A stretch of DNA of 64,000 bases from Palsa-504 sp963742795 (GCA_963742795.1 CAVUNL010000008.1:62001-126000); one strand, 5' to 3'. Counted from the first letter of the stretch, positions 25,781 through 34,144 are shown. Program-made: numbers and translations. The notes: a model not told the origin generated them from the sequence alone.

Positions 25781-27106
25781 ATGCCGAGCCTCCCATCGGG
25801 CATGTTAGATCCAATGGACCTGACTACCGATGCCGCGCGGCGCCTCCGGCGCCGGGTCCCCGTCCTCATCGCCGTGCTGGTCCTGATCGGTGGCGCAACG
25901 GGGGTCGTACTGGCCACCACGGGCGGGCATCCGGCCCAGACGGCCGATCCGCGCGCGCCGGCCACGAGCACCCGGCCCGCTCCGGCGGCGAGCGCCGGCG
26001 CGGTGGTGCCGCTGCTCGGCGCGAGCGCCGACGCCAACCGAGCCGTCCCGGCCGTGTCCGCGACGCCCGCCGCCCGCACCGGCTCAGCGACCGCCCCGGC
26101 CGAGGTCGCGCCGCTGCGCGGGCTGCGCCAGGCCGGCCTGCTGGTCGTCGCGCCGTTCTCGCTGTCCCGCCACGTCCTGGCCGCGGTGTCCGCGCAGTCC
26201 GGGGTGACCAGCGCCGATCCGATCGAGGCGGCCCGGATCACGGTCAACGGCGCGCAGGAGGCGGTGCTCGGGGTCGACCCCTCGACGTTCCGCGGCTACG
26301 CGGCCGGGCCCGTGGCCGCGTCCGACCCGCTCTGGCGGGGCGTGGCCGGCGGCGGCGTGGCCGTGTCCTACACCATGGGCACCCTGGACCGGCTGGCGCT
26401 GGGCCGCACGGTAACCGTGACGGGCCGCCAGGCCGAACGGCTCCGGGTGGTCGCGTTCGGCACGGTGGGCATCGGCGGGGTCGACGCCGTGGTCTCGGAC
26501 TCCGTGGCCCGCTCGCTCGGCATGCCGGCCTCGAACGCCATCGTGGTCAGCGCGCCGCCGGCCAGCGTGACCGCGCTGACCGCCCGGATCAAGGCCATCC
26601 TGCCCCGCGGCGCGGCCGTCGAGCCGCTGGTCACCCTGGCCGCGGCGGCCGAGGCCGGGGCGCCCCCGTCGGAAGCGGCCGGCAGCGGCGGGCTGAGCAC
26701 GGCGCAGCTGACCGCGGCGCTGCGGGCCGCGGAGAGCAGGCAGGGGCTGCCCTACGCGTGGGGCGCCGACGGGCCCGCCTCGTTCGACTGCTCCGGCCTG
26801 GTCGAGTGGTCCTTCGCCCAGGCCGGCGTGCCCATGCCCCGGGTCGCCGCGGACCAGGCCCGGACCGGGCCCGCGGTCCCGGTCGGCCAGCTCCAGCCGG
26901 GCGACCTGCTCTTCTACCACACCGACCCGACCGCCCCCGGGTACATCTCGCACGTGGCCATCTACCTCGGCAACGGGTGGATGATCCAGGCCCCCCAGCC
27001 GGGCCTGCGGGTCCAGGTGGTCCCGGCCAACTTCGGCTCTCAGTTCGCGGGCGCCATCAGGGTTTCGCCGCGGATCGCCGCCGCGGTGGCCGGCGGGCTG
27101 GCCTGA
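25781..27106 (+). CDS. NlpC/P60 peptidoglycan endopeptidase with FtsX/MacB-like N-terminal region
   Basis: A 441-residue exported protein. After a short basic N-terminus comes one membrane helix (about residues 27-48), an Ala/Pro-rich linker, a 200-residue region (AGLLVVAPFSLSRHVLAAV, TVNGAQEAVLGVDPSTF, DAVVSDSVARSLG) resembling the periplasmic domain of MacB/FtsX-type ABC permeases, and a C-terminal NlpC/P60 domain with Cys in FDCSGLVEWSF and His in ISHVAIYLG. It should cut peptide stems of the cell wall. Three ATGs (25781, 25802, 25814) are possible starts; none has a clear ribosome site. The 3' end overlaps the convergent acyl-CoA dehydrogenase remnant by 67 bp. Confidence 0.8.
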   Translation: MPSLPSGMLDPMDLTTDAARRLRRRVPVLIAVLVLIGGATGVVLATTGGHPAQTADPRAPATSTRPAPAASAGAVVPLLGASADANRAVPAVSATPAARTGSATAPAEVAPLRGLRQAGLLVVAPFSLSRHVLAAVSAQSGVTSADPIEAARITVNGAQEAVLGVDPSTFRGYAAGPVAASDPLWRGVAGGGVAVSYTMGTLDRLALGRTVTVTGRQAERLRVVAFGTVGIGGVDAVVSDSVARSLGMPASNAIVVSAPPASVTALTARIKAILPRGAAVEPLVTLAAAAEAGAPPSEAAGSGGLSTAQLTAALRAAESRQGLPYAWGADGPASFDCSGLVEWSFAQAGVPMPRVAADQARTGPAVPVGQLQPGDLLFYHTDPTAPGYISHVAIYLGNGWMIQAPQPGLRVQVVPANFGSQFAGAIRVSPRIAAAVAGGLA

Positions 27107-27630
27107 TCGGACAAGCCCAAATCGTTCAAACGCTGAGCGCTCGGCTCGTGCCGGGCGATGCTGCGCAGGTGGACCTCGTCCGGCCCGTCCACGATGCGCA
27201 GCTGGCGGGCCATCGCGTAGAACAGCGCCAGCGGCGTGTCGGGGGACAGCCCCGCCGCGCCGAACACCTGGATGGCCCGGTCGATGACCCGCGCCGCGGT
27301 CCGCGCCGTGACGACCTTGATCCCGGCGATCTCGGTCCGGGCGCCGCGGTTCCCGGCCGTGTCCATCAGCCACGCCGCGCGCAGCACCAGCAGCCGGGCC
27401 TGGTCGATCTCCAGGCGCGACTCGGCGATCCACGTGCCGACCGGGCCCTGTTCGGCCAGCGGCCGGCCGAACGGGGCCCGCTCCCTGGCGCGCTGGACCA
27501 TGAGCGCCAGCGCCCGCTCGGCCATGCCGAGCGCCCGCATGCAGTGGTGCACGCGTCCCGGGCCGAGCCGGGCCTGGGCCATGGCGAACCCGCCGCCCGG
27601 CGCCCCGAGCAGGCTGGCCGCCGGTACCTA
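27040..27630 (-). pseudogene. Acyl-CoA dehydrogenase, C-terminal half only
   Basis: About 195 residues equal the C-terminal helical domain of long/medium-chain acyl-CoA dehydrogenases: LLGAPGGGFAMAQARLGPG, VHHCMRALGMAERAL, APFGRPLAEQGPV, and IQVFGAAGLSPDTPL with the FAD-binding glycines. The N-terminal and middle domains, about 200 residues that bind the acyl-CoA and the flavin, are missing: the family sequence stops at about 27630, right at the palindrome 27626-27661. An ATG at 27582 could start a short product, but it would be inactive. The 3' end overlaps the NlpC/P60 gene on the other strand. Confidence 0.8.
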
Positions 27631-27661
27631 ACTCGAAGTTGACATCAACTTCAAGTTAGGT
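27626..27661. promoter_or_regulatory. 36-bp near-perfect palindrome (operator-like)
   Basis: Two 17-bp arms, 27626-27642 and 27645-27661, match in 16 of 17 positions around a CA centre; the inner part reads GAAGTTGACATCAACTTC. It is a strong candidate operator. It stands between the truncated acyl-CoA dehydrogenase (minus strand) and the ribbon-helix-helix gene (plus strand), so it could be the old operator of the dehydrogenase gene left behind by a deletion. Confidence 0.7.
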
Positions 27662-27688
27662 CGAGCCGACGCCCTGCTGCGCGCCCGG

Positions 27689-27723
27689 TTGACGGTGACC
27701 ACACAGAGCGTAATCATGATTAC
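27689..27723 (+). promoter_or_regulatory. Promoter with a 14-bp perfect palindrome over the -10 box
   Basis: TTGACG at 27689-27694 and TAATCA at 27711-27716 form a promoter with a 16-bp spacer; the start of transcription would fall at or next to the ATG at 27724, giving a leaderless message. The perfect palindrome GTAATCATGATTAC (27710-27723) covers the -10 box and touches the start codon. The product is a ribbon-helix-helix-like protein, so autorepression is likely. Confidence 0.65.
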
Positions 27724-28389
27724 ATGAATACGCGGCGGGACCCCGAGGCGGCGAACGCAGCCGGGACAGCCGACGAGGACACCGGCTCCGGCGAGGACAC
27801 CGGCTCCGGCGAGGACACCGGCTCCGGCGAGGACACCGGCTCCGGCGACACCGGCGGCGACACGGCCGCCGAGCGCGGCGCCAGCGCCGCGGGCAAGGTC
27901 CGCGCCTGGTGCGCCAGGCTCCCGGCCGACTGGTTCTCCGAGCCGCCGGACATCCAGGTCGACCGCGAAGAGATCACCATCGTAGGGACGCTGCCCGATC
28001 CGGCCGTGGCCGGAGACTCCGACGCCGAGCGGGCCGCCGCGGCTGAGGGCCGGATCCGCCGGTTCCGCGAGGAAACCCGGAACCGGCGGATCGAGATTGC
28101 GCGCGAGGTCGAGCACCGGTTCCGGCGCAAGGTGTCGTGGGGCGTCACCTGCGGCCCGGTGACTGAGATGTTCACCACATTGTCGGTGCCGGTCATGACC
28201 CGGCTGCGCCAGTCCGAACGCCGCGTGCTCGACACCCTGGTCGACGCGGGCGTGGCCCGCAGCCGCAGCGACGCGCTGGCCTGGTGCGTCCGGCTGACCG
28301 GCGAGAATGCCGACGCCTGGCTCTCCCGCCTGCGCGACGCGCTCCGGCACGTGGAAGAGGTCCGCGACCAGGGACCCGGCCGCGCCTAA
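27724..28389 (+). CDS. Ribbon-helix-helix-like regulator with EDTGSG repeats
   Basis: A 221-residue protein. Residues about 18-41 are four perfect acidic EDTGSG units; then comes a conserved middle part (LPADWFSEPPDIQVDREEIT, an arginine-rich helix, RRKVSWGVTCG) and a C-terminal part, FTTLSVPVMTRLRQ and ERRVLDTLVDAGVARSRSDA, with the strand-helix-helix pattern of CopG/MetJ-type DNA-binding domains. Homologues without the repeat are familiar in streptomycete-like genomes. No ribosome site stands before the ATG; with a promoter 8 bp upstream the message is probably leaderless. Target genes are unknown besides its own promoter. Confidence 0.75.
   Translation: MNTRRDPEAANAAGTADEDTGSGEDTGSGEDTGSGEDTGSGDTGGDTAAERGASAAGKVRAWCARLPADWFSEPPDIQVDREEITIVGTLPDPAVAGDSDAERAAAAEGRIRRFREETRNRRIEIAREVEHRFRRKVSWGVTCGPVTEMFTTLSVPVMTRLRQSERRVLDTLVDAGVARSRSDALAWCVRLTGENADAWLSRLRDALRHVEEVRDQGPGRA
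27775..27846 (+). repeat. 18-bp tandem repeat, four perfect units
   Basis: Four exact copies of GAGGACACCGGCTCCGGC encoding EDTGSG, followed by a partial unit. Identity at the third codon positions points to recent expansion, and the copy number is probably variable between strains. Confidence 0.9.
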
Positions 28390-28484
28390 CTGGGGCCATC
28401 CGGAACCACACTTACCGGGCCGAGCGTTCCAACCGTTGGATACCTTCAGTGCTAGGACATCACGGTGACGAGGAAGGCCGCAGC

Positions 28485-29246
28485 ATGGGAGTTCGCGATC
28501 TGGCCTACCGGATGTACGAGCGCAGGCTCCAGGCTTCCCTGTCGCCCGAGGCGATCCCGCGCCACGTCGGGGTGATGTGCGACGGGAACCGGCGGTGGGC
28601 CAGGTCGGCCGGGTTCCGGGACGTCAGCAGCGGCCACCGCAAGGGCGCCGACAAGATCTTCGAGCTGCTCGACTGGTGCCGCGAGAGCGGGGTCGAGGTG
28701 GTCACCTTGTGGCTGCTGTCCACCGACAACCTGGCCCGCCCGGCCAGCGAACTGGTCCCGTTGCTGAAGATCATCGAGGACACCGTCCAGGGCCTGGTCG
28801 CCGAGCAGTGGCACGTGAACGCGGTCGGCGCGCTCGACCTGCTGCCGGGGGAGACGGTGCGGGTGCTCAAGGACGCCGGCGAGGCCACGGCAAACCATCC
28901 GGGCCTGCTGGTCAACGTGGCCGTGGGCTACGGCGGCCGGCGCGAGATCGCCGACGCGGTGCGTTCCCTGCTCCAGGACCACGCCACCCGCGGCACCACG
29001 ATCGAGGAACTGGCCGAGGTGCTCGACGTCGAGCACATCGCCGAGCACCTGTACACGGCCGGCCAGCCCGACCCCGACCTGGTCATCCGGACCTCCGGTG
29101 AGCAGCGCCTGGGCGGTTTTCTCCTGTGGCAGAGCACCCACTCGGAGTTCTACTTCTGCGACGCCTACTGGCCCGCCTTCCGTAAGGTCGACTTCCTCCG
29201 AGCACTTCGTTCGTATGCGGCGCGGCACCGCAGGTTCGGCGCGTAA
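28485..29246 (+). CDS. Cis-prenyltransferase (undecaprenyl/Z-farnesyl diphosphate synthase family)
   Basis: A 253-residue cis-prenyltransferase that condenses isopentenyl diphosphate onto an allylic starter to make the polyprenyl carrier for cell-wall and glycan synthesis. Visible are the catalytic block VGVMCDGNRRWAR (about residue 28), ELLDWCRESGV, the STDNLARP loop, and the product-side block IRTSGEQRLGGFLLWQS. The ATG at 28485 has GAGGAAGG. Its last 31 bp recur at 29317-29347 behind a GC-rich hairpin, so the end of the gene has been partly duplicated. Short-chain or long-chain specificity cannot be decided. Confidence 0.9.
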   Translation: MGVRDLAYRMYERRLQASLSPEAIPRHVGVMCDGNRRWARSAGFRDVSSGHRKGADKIFELLDWCRESGVEVVTLWLLSTDNLARPASELVPLLKIIEDTVQGLVAEQWHVNAVGALDLLPGETVRVLKDAGEATANHPGLLVNVAVGYGGRREIADAVRSLLQDHATRGTTIEELAEVLDVEHIAEHLYTAGQPDPDLVIRTSGEQRLGGFLLWQSTHSEFYFCDAYWPAFRKVDFLRALRSYAARHRRFGA

Positions 29247-29347
29247 GGGTTTTGTCCGGGGGGGGGTCCGGGGGGTCGTCCCCCCGGGCTGGAAGAGCCT
29301 GCGCGCGCTGCGGTCCTATGCGGCGCGGCACCGCAGGTTCGGCGCGT
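29214..29347 (+). repeat. Duplicated 3' end of the prenyltransferase gene
   Basis: The 31-bp sequence at 29214-29244, coding for the last residues YAARHRRFGA, is repeated exactly at 29317-29347, there preceded by a further diverged copy of the residues LRALRS. Between the copies lies the dispersed GC hairpin. This is the pattern left by insertion of a small element with duplication of its target. Confidence 0.75.
29268..29287. repeat. Dispersed GC hairpin, copy 2
   Basis: Perfect stem CCGGGGGG/CCCCCCGG with loop TCGT, preceded by a run of G, nearly identical to 23710-23729. It stands just behind the prenyltransferase stop codon. Confidence 0.6.
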
Positions 29348-29508
29348 TATCGCTGGTTAAACCGCAGGACACCGGTTAGTAACCTGGCGGTGCTTTTGCC
29401 GGGCCACCTTCGCGGGTACCTTCGTTAGTGGTGGACGGCACGGCGCCGTCCGCCGGGAGGGCCCTCGAATCTCCAGGCTTCGCGCTTTGCGTGCAGGCGA
29501 GATGACAG

Positions 29509-29527
29509 AAGGGCCGGCTCGGCCCTT
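29509..29527. terminator. Hairpin in the leader of the PhoH gene
   Basis: Perfect stem AAGGGCC/GGCCCTT with loop GGCTC. It lies about 80 bp upstream of the PhoH start. It may end upstream transcription or work as a leader structure; no T-tract follows. Confidence 0.35.
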
Positions 29528-29607
29528 CGAGGGCCAGTCCCGGCCCATCCGACACGTCTGTGTCCTGTCCGGCGCCGGGCTTCCGGCCTGGCGTCCAGGG
29601 AGTCTGC

Positions 29608-30912
29608 GTGGTCCAATCCCAAGGTCGCCGTACGTACGTACTCGACACCAGCGTCCTGCTCGCCGACCCGGCTGCTATCACTCGCTTTGATGAGCACAAG
29701 GTAGTCCTGCCGGTCGTCGTCATCACCGAGCTGGAAGCCAAGCGTCACCATCCCGAACTGGGCTATTTCGCCCGCCAGGCCCTGCGTCACCTCGATGACC
29801 TGCGCATCGAGCACGGCAGGCTGGACGCCGAGCTGCCGGTCGGCATGCTCGGCGGCACGGTCCAGGTCGAGCTCAACCACTCCGACGCCTCGGTGCTCCC
29901 GGCCGGGTTCCGGCTCGGGGACAACGACTCGCGCATCTTGTCGGTGGCCTGCAGCCTGGCCGCCGAGGGCGAGGACGTCGTGCTGGTGAGCAAGGACCTG
30001 CCGCTGCGGGTCAAGGCCGCGTCGGTCGGCCTGGCCGCCCAGGAGTACCGGGCCGAGCTGCCGGTGGACTCCGGCTGGACCGGGATGACGGAGCTGGAGG
30101 TGGCCAGCGGTGACATCGAGCAGCTGTACGAATCAGGCACCCTGGATTATGAGGCGGCCCGCGACCTTCCCTGCCACACCGGCTTGGTCCTCACCTCGGC
30201 CAACGGCAGCGCCCTGGGCCGGATAAAACCCGACAAGTCCATCCAGCTGGTCCGCGGCGACCGGGAGGCGTTCGGCCTGCACGGCCGCAGCGCCGAGCAG
30301 CGCGTCGCGCTGGACCTGCTGCTCGACCAGGAGATCGGCATCGTCTCGCTCGGCGGCCGGGCCGGCACCGGCAAGTCCGCGCTGGCGCTGTGCGCCGGCC
30401 TGGAGGCCGTGATGGAGCGCCGGCAGCACCGCAAGGTCATCGTGTTCCGGCCGCTGTACGCGGTCGGCGGCCAGGAGCTCGGCTACCTGCCGGGCTCGGA
30501 GGCGGACAAGATGAGCCCCTGGGCCCAGGCCGTCTACGACACCCTGACCGCGGTCACCACCCAGGACGTCATCGATGAGGTGCTGGCCCGGGACATGTTC
30601 GAGGTGCTCCCGCTGACCCACATCCGCGGCCGGTCGCTGCACGACGCGTTCGTGATCGTGGACGAGGCGCAGTCCCTGGAGCGCGGCGTCCTGCTCACCG
30701 TGCTGTCCCGGATCGGCTCCGGGTCCCGGGTCGTGCTCACCCACGACATCGCCCAGCGCGACAACCTGCGGGTCGGCCGGCACGACGGCGTGATCGCGGT
30801 GATCGAGAAGCTCAAGGGTCACCCGCTGTTCGCCCACGTGACCCTGGTCCGGTCCGAACGCTCGCAGATCGCCGCCCTGGTCACCGAGATGCTGGAGGAC
30901 TCCGGCCTATAA
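29608..30912 (+). CDS. phoH2: PIN domain-PhoH family ATPase/ribonuclease
   Basis: A 434-residue PhoH2-type protein: an N-terminal PIN nuclease domain (TYVLDTSVLLADP with the first catalytic Asp, VITELEAKR, LGDNDSRIL) and a C-terminal PhoH P-loop ATPase (SLGGRAGTGKSALALCAG, VIVDEAQ as Walker B, VVLTHDIAQRDN). In mycobacteria such proteins unwind and cut RNA. The GTG at 29608 has CAGGGAG before it and starts 9 residues before the PIN fold, so it is preferred over the ATG 48 bp upstream. Confidence 0.9.
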   Translation: MVQSQGRRTYVLDTSVLLADPAAITRFDEHKVVLPVVVITELEAKRHHPELGYFARQALRHLDDLRIEHGRLDAELPVGMLGGTVQVELNHSDASVLPAGFRLGDNDSRILSVACSLAAEGEDVVLVSKDLPLRVKAASVGLAAQEYRAELPVDSGWTGMTELEVASGDIEQLYESGTLDYEAARDLPCHTGLVLTSANGSALGRIKPDKSIQLVRGDREAFGLHGRSAEQRVALDLLLDQEIGIVSLGGRAGTGKSALALCAGLEAVMERRQHRKVIVFRPLYAVGGQELGYLPGSEADKMSPWAQAVYDTLTAVTTQDVIDEVLARDMFEVLPLTHIRGRSLHDAFVIVDEAQSLERGVLLTVLSRIGSGSRVVLTHDIAQRDNLRVGRHDGVIAVIEKLKGHPLFAHVTLVRSERSQIAALVTEMLEDSGL

Positions 30913-30968
30913 ATCAGCACAGCAAGTAACCAACAACAGGCCCGGGCTGCGGTACCTTCAACAGCGTC

Positions 30969-32051
30969 ATGGAATACCCGCCCGTATCCGTCGTGATGCC
31001 GGTCAGGAACGAGGAACGGCACCTGGCCGAGTCCGTCCGGCACGTCCTCGGCCAGGACTACCCGGGCCCGCTCGAGCTGGTCCTCGCCGTGGGCCCCTCG
31101 GCCGACCGGACCGAGCAGATCGCGCGGGATCTGCGGGCCGCCGAACCGCGCATCACCGTGGTGGCCAACCCGTCGGGGAAGATCCCGGCCGGCCTCAACC
31201 TGGCCGTCCGCACCGCGCGGCACCAGGTCATCGCCCGCATCGACGGGCACGCCCTGTTCCCGCCCAGCTACCTGCGGACCGCGATCGCGGTTCTGGCCCA
31301 GACCGGCGCGGCCGACGTCGGCGGGGTCATGGCCGCCGAGGGCGAGACCCCGTTCCAGCAGGCCGTGGCGTGGGGCATGACCTCCAAGGCCGGCGTCGGC
31401 TCGGCCGGCTGGCACACCGGCGGCGTGGCCGGCCCCGCGGACAGCGTCTACCTCGGCGTCTACCGCCGGGAGCTGATCGAGCAGGCCGGCGGGTGGGACG
31501 AGGAGATGCTCCGCGCCGAGGACTGGGAGCTGAACTACCGGATCCGGGCCCGCGGCGGCCTGGTCTGGTTCACCCCCGAGCTGCAGGTCACCTACCGGCC
31601 GCGGGCCAGCCTGGGTGCGCTCGGCGCGCAGTATTTCCACTACGGCCGCTGGCGCCGGGTGGTGGTCCGCGAGCACCCGGAGACGGCCAGCTTCCGCTAC
31701 CTGGCCCCGCCCGGCGCCGCCGCGCTGACCGGGGCGGGCCTGGCCGCCGGGCTGGCCGGGCTGGCCGGGATCGCGGCCGGGGCGCCGGCCGCGGTGGGCT
31801 GGCTGACCGTCGGCCTGGTCATCCCGCTCATCTACCTGGCCGGCATCACGGCCGTGAGCTTGGCCCTGTCACGGGGCCTGACGCCCGGCGTGCGCGCTCA
31901 GCTGCCGCTGGTCCTCGGCACCATGCATATGTGCTGGGGCACCGGCTTCCTGACCAGCCCCCGGAGGCTGCACCGGGGCCGGGAAGCTGACACGCGTGTC
32001 CGTTCGGCCCAAAAGAACGCAGAAGGTGCTGCCACGGCCGGGAGAGAATAG
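30969..32051 (+). CDS. Family 2 glycosyltransferase (ExoA-like), membrane anchored
   Basis: A 360-residue glycosyltransferase of the GT2 family: VSVVMPVRNEERHLAESV at the N-terminus, ARIDGHALF in the acidic metal-binding position, and WDEEMLRAEDWELNYRIRARG, where ED-x-E/D-L-x-x-R is the acceptor-site block. Three hydrophobic helices follow from about residue 245, so it works at the membrane. It resembles succinoglycan-type ExoA enzymes. It begins the sugar-gene run and is followed after 3 bp by the aminotransferase gene. Confidence 0.85.
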   Translation: MEYPPVSVVMPVRNEERHLAESVRHVLGQDYPGPLELVLAVGPSADRTEQIARDLRAAEPRITVVANPSGKIPAGLNLAVRTARHQVIARIDGHALFPPSYLRTAIAVLAQTGAADVGGVMAAEGETPFQQAVAWGMTSKAGVGSAGWHTGGVAGPADSVYLGVYRRELIEQAGGWDEEMLRAEDWELNYRIRARGGLVWFTPELQVTYRPRASLGALGAQYFHYGRWRRVVVREHPETASFRYLAPPGAAALTGAGLAAGLAGLAGIAAGAPAAVGWLTVGLVIPLIYLAGITAVSLALSRGLTPGVRAQLPLVLGTMHMCWGTGFLTSPRRLHRGREADTRVRSAQKNAEGAATAGRE

Positions 32052-32054
32052 GGC

Positions 32055-33428
32055 ATGGACTTCGACCTCCCGGCCCTGCTCGCGGCCCACCGCGACGACG
32101 GTTACGAGCTGTACGGCCGGTACCTGAACCCGCAGCAGCCGCGGGTGCTGCACGCGATCGGCTTCGACAAGGTCTACGCGCGGGCCGAGGGCGCGTACCT
32201 GTATGACGCCGACGGCAACCCGTACGCCGACTTCCTGGCCGGGTTCGGGGTGTTCGCGGCCGGGCGCAACCACCCGGTGATCCGCAAGGCGCTGCACGAC
32301 GCGCTGGACGCCCAGCTGGCCGACTGGACCCAGTTCGACTGCGGTCCGCTGCCAGGCCTGCTGGCGGAGAAGCTGCTGGCCAAGGCGCCCGGCCTGGACC
32401 GGGTGTTCTTCTGCAACAGCGGCACCGAGGCGGTCGAGTCCGCGCTGAAGTTCGCCCGCTACGCTACCGGGCGCGGCCGCGTCCTGTACTGCGACCACGC
32501 CTTCCACGGGCTCACCACCGGCTCGCTGTCGGTCAACGGCTCGGCGGAGTTCCGCCGCGGCTTCGACCCGCTGCTGCCCGACGTCCCGATCCCGCTCGGC
32601 GACCTGGACGCCCTGGCCGCCGAGCTGCGCAAGGGCGACGTGGCCGCTCTGATCATCGAGCCGATCCAGGGCAAGGGCGTGCACATGCCGCCCGACGGCT
32701 TCCTGACCGCCGCGGCCACGCTGCTGCACGACCACGGCGCGCTGCTCATCTGCGACGAGGTGCAGAGCGGCTTCGGGCGCAGCGGCAAGTTCTTCGCCTA
32801 CCAGCACGAGGAGGTCGTGCCGGACATCGTGACCGTGGCCAAGGCGCTGTCGGGCGGGTTCGTCCCGGTCGGCGCCATGCTGGCCACGGGGCCGGTCTTC
32901 GAGAAGGTCTACTCCTCGATGGACCGGGTCATGGTGCACAGCACCACGTTCAAGGGTGGCGTGCTGGCCATGACGGCCGGCCTGGCCTCGCTCGCCGTGC
33001 TGGACGACGAGCACCTGACCGAGAACGCGGCCCGGACCGGGGAGGCCCTGAAGACCTCGCTGACCGGGATGATGCAGAGGTACGATGTGCTGGCCGAGGT
33101 CCGAGGCCGCGGCCTGATGATCGGCCTGGAGTTCGACAAGCCGTCGTCGCTGCGCGCCCGGACCAGCTGGAACATGCTGCAGAAGGCCCGCGTCGGGCTG
33201 TTCGCGCAGATGGTCGTCGTCGCCCTGTTCCAGCGGCACCGGATCTTGACCCAGGTCTCCGGTGACCACATGGAGGTCATCAAGCTCATCCCGCCGCTGA
33301 TGATCGGCGACACGGAGGTCAAGCTGTTCACCGAGGCGTTCGGCGAGGTCCTCGAAGACGCCAGCAAGGGCAGCGGCCTGATCTGGGAGTTCGGCCGCAC
33401 CCTGGTCAAGCAGGCCGCCCGCCGATAA
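32055..33428 (+). CDS. Class III (PLP-dependent) aminotransferase
   Basis: A 457-residue PLP enzyme of the acetylornithine/4-aminobutyrate type. Seen are FCNSGTEAVESALKFAR (cofactor phosphate site), DEVQSGFGRSGK with the Asp that pairs with the pyridine ring, and the Schiff-base lysine in VAKALSGGFVPVG. It starts 3 bp after the GT2 stop, so both come from one message, and it converges with the cytidylyltransferase gene 14 bp downstream. The neighbours suggest an amino-sugar, amino-polyol or amino-acid precursor for an envelope glycan, but this is inference. Confidence 0.85.
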   Translation: MDFDLPALLAAHRDDGYELYGRYLNPQQPRVLHAIGFDKVYARAEGAYLYDADGNPYADFLAGFGVFAAGRNHPVIRKALHDALDAQLADWTQFDCGPLPGLLAEKLLAKAPGLDRVFFCNSGTEAVESALKFARYATGRGRVLYCDHAFHGLTTGSLSVNGSAEFRRGFDPLLPDVPIPLGDLDALAAELRKGDVAALIIEPIQGKGVHMPPDGFLTAAATLLHDHGALLICDEVQSGFGRSGKFFAYQHEEVVPDIVTVAKALSGGFVPVGAMLATGPVFEKVYSSMDRVMVHSTTFKGGVLAMTAGLASLAVLDDEHLTENAARTGEALKTSLTGMMQRYDVLAEVRGRGLMIGLEFDKPSSLRARTSWNMLQKARVGLFAQMVVVALFQRHRILTQVSGDHMEVIKLIPPLMIGDTEVKLFTEAFGEVLEDASKGSGLIWEFGRTLVKQAARR

Positions 33429-33442
33429 CCGTCCGCGCCGGC

Positions 33443-34144
33443 TTAACGGGCCACGCCCTCCGCGAGAAGCGCCTCGGCCACGGCCAGGTCCTGGGGGTAG
33501 GTGACCTTGAGGTTGCGCTCACTGCCCGGCACGATGTGCACGTCCACGCCGGGCAGGTAGCGCAGCACCACGCCGCAGTCGTCGGTGGGGGCGAAGTCCG
33601 GGTCGGCGGCGGCCAGCTCGTGGGCCCGGGCGATGACCGGGAGCCGGAAGCACTGCGGGGTCTGGCAGCGCCACAGCGTCTCCCGGCGCGGCATCGTGTG
33701 CATCACGCCGTTGTCCGTGATCACGATGGTGTCCGAGGCGGGCACGGCCACCCCCGCTGCCTCGTGCTCACCGAGCGCGGCCACGCAGTCGGCGATGATC
33801 CGCTGGTCCACCAGCGGCCGCGCCGCGTCGTGCAGCAGCACTGCGCAGTCGGCAGAGTCGCCGATGGCGTCCAGCGCCACCCGGGTCGAGTCCGAGCGCG
33901 TCACCCCGCCCGCGATGACCCCGGTGACCTTCGAGAACCCGCCCTCGGCCAGCATCTCCCCGACCTGCTCGACGTACCCGGCGGCCATCACGACCAGGAT
34001 CTCGTCCACCCCGGGTGCCTGCTCGAACGCGGCCACGCAGTGCTCGACCAGCGTCGTGCCGCCCAGCCGCAGCAGCTGCTTGGGCAGCGCCGCGCCCACC
34101 CGCTGACCGATGCCGCCGCCCAGCACCACCGCGACCATCCGCAT
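33443..34144 (-). CDS. IspD/TarI family cytidylyltransferase
   Basis: A 233-residue nucleotidyltransferase that loads CMP onto a sugar-alcohol phosphate. It shows the CTP loop VVLGGGIGQRVGAALPKQLL, HDAARPLVDQRII, and the C-terminal QTPQCFR, TDDCGVVLRYLPG and PGSERNLKVTYPQDL blocks. The last blocks look more like TarI (ribitol-5-phosphate) than like MEP-pathway IspD, where QTPQAF and TDDASL are usual. It lies among glycan genes, but as a single gene it could also be the housekeeping IspD. The ATG at 34144 has no strong ribosome site. Confidence 0.75.
   Translation of the reverse strand: MRMVAVVLGGGIGQRVGAALPKQLLRLGGTTLVEHCVAAFEQAPGVDEILVVMAAGYVEQVGEMLAEGGFSKVTGVIAGGVTRSDSTRVALDAIGDSADCAVLLHDAARPLVDQRIIADCVAALGEHEAAGVAVPASDTIVITDNGVMHTMPRRETLWRCQTPQCFRLPVIARAHELAAADPDFAPTDDCGVVLRYLPGVDVHIVPGSERNLKVTYPQDLAVAEALLAEGVAR

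Noticed and set aside
24601..27642. A very long open frame (over 1000 codons) on the plus strand across the thioredoxin-domain and NlpC/P60 genes
   Set aside because: It is the shifted-frame shadow of two well-supported genes in GC-rich DNA: Arg/Gly/Pro-rich, no domain, no ribosome site.
27775..27846. CRISPR-like array
   Set aside because: The units are directly adjacent 18-bp coding repeats without spacers; no cas gene is present. No CRISPR was found elsewhere.
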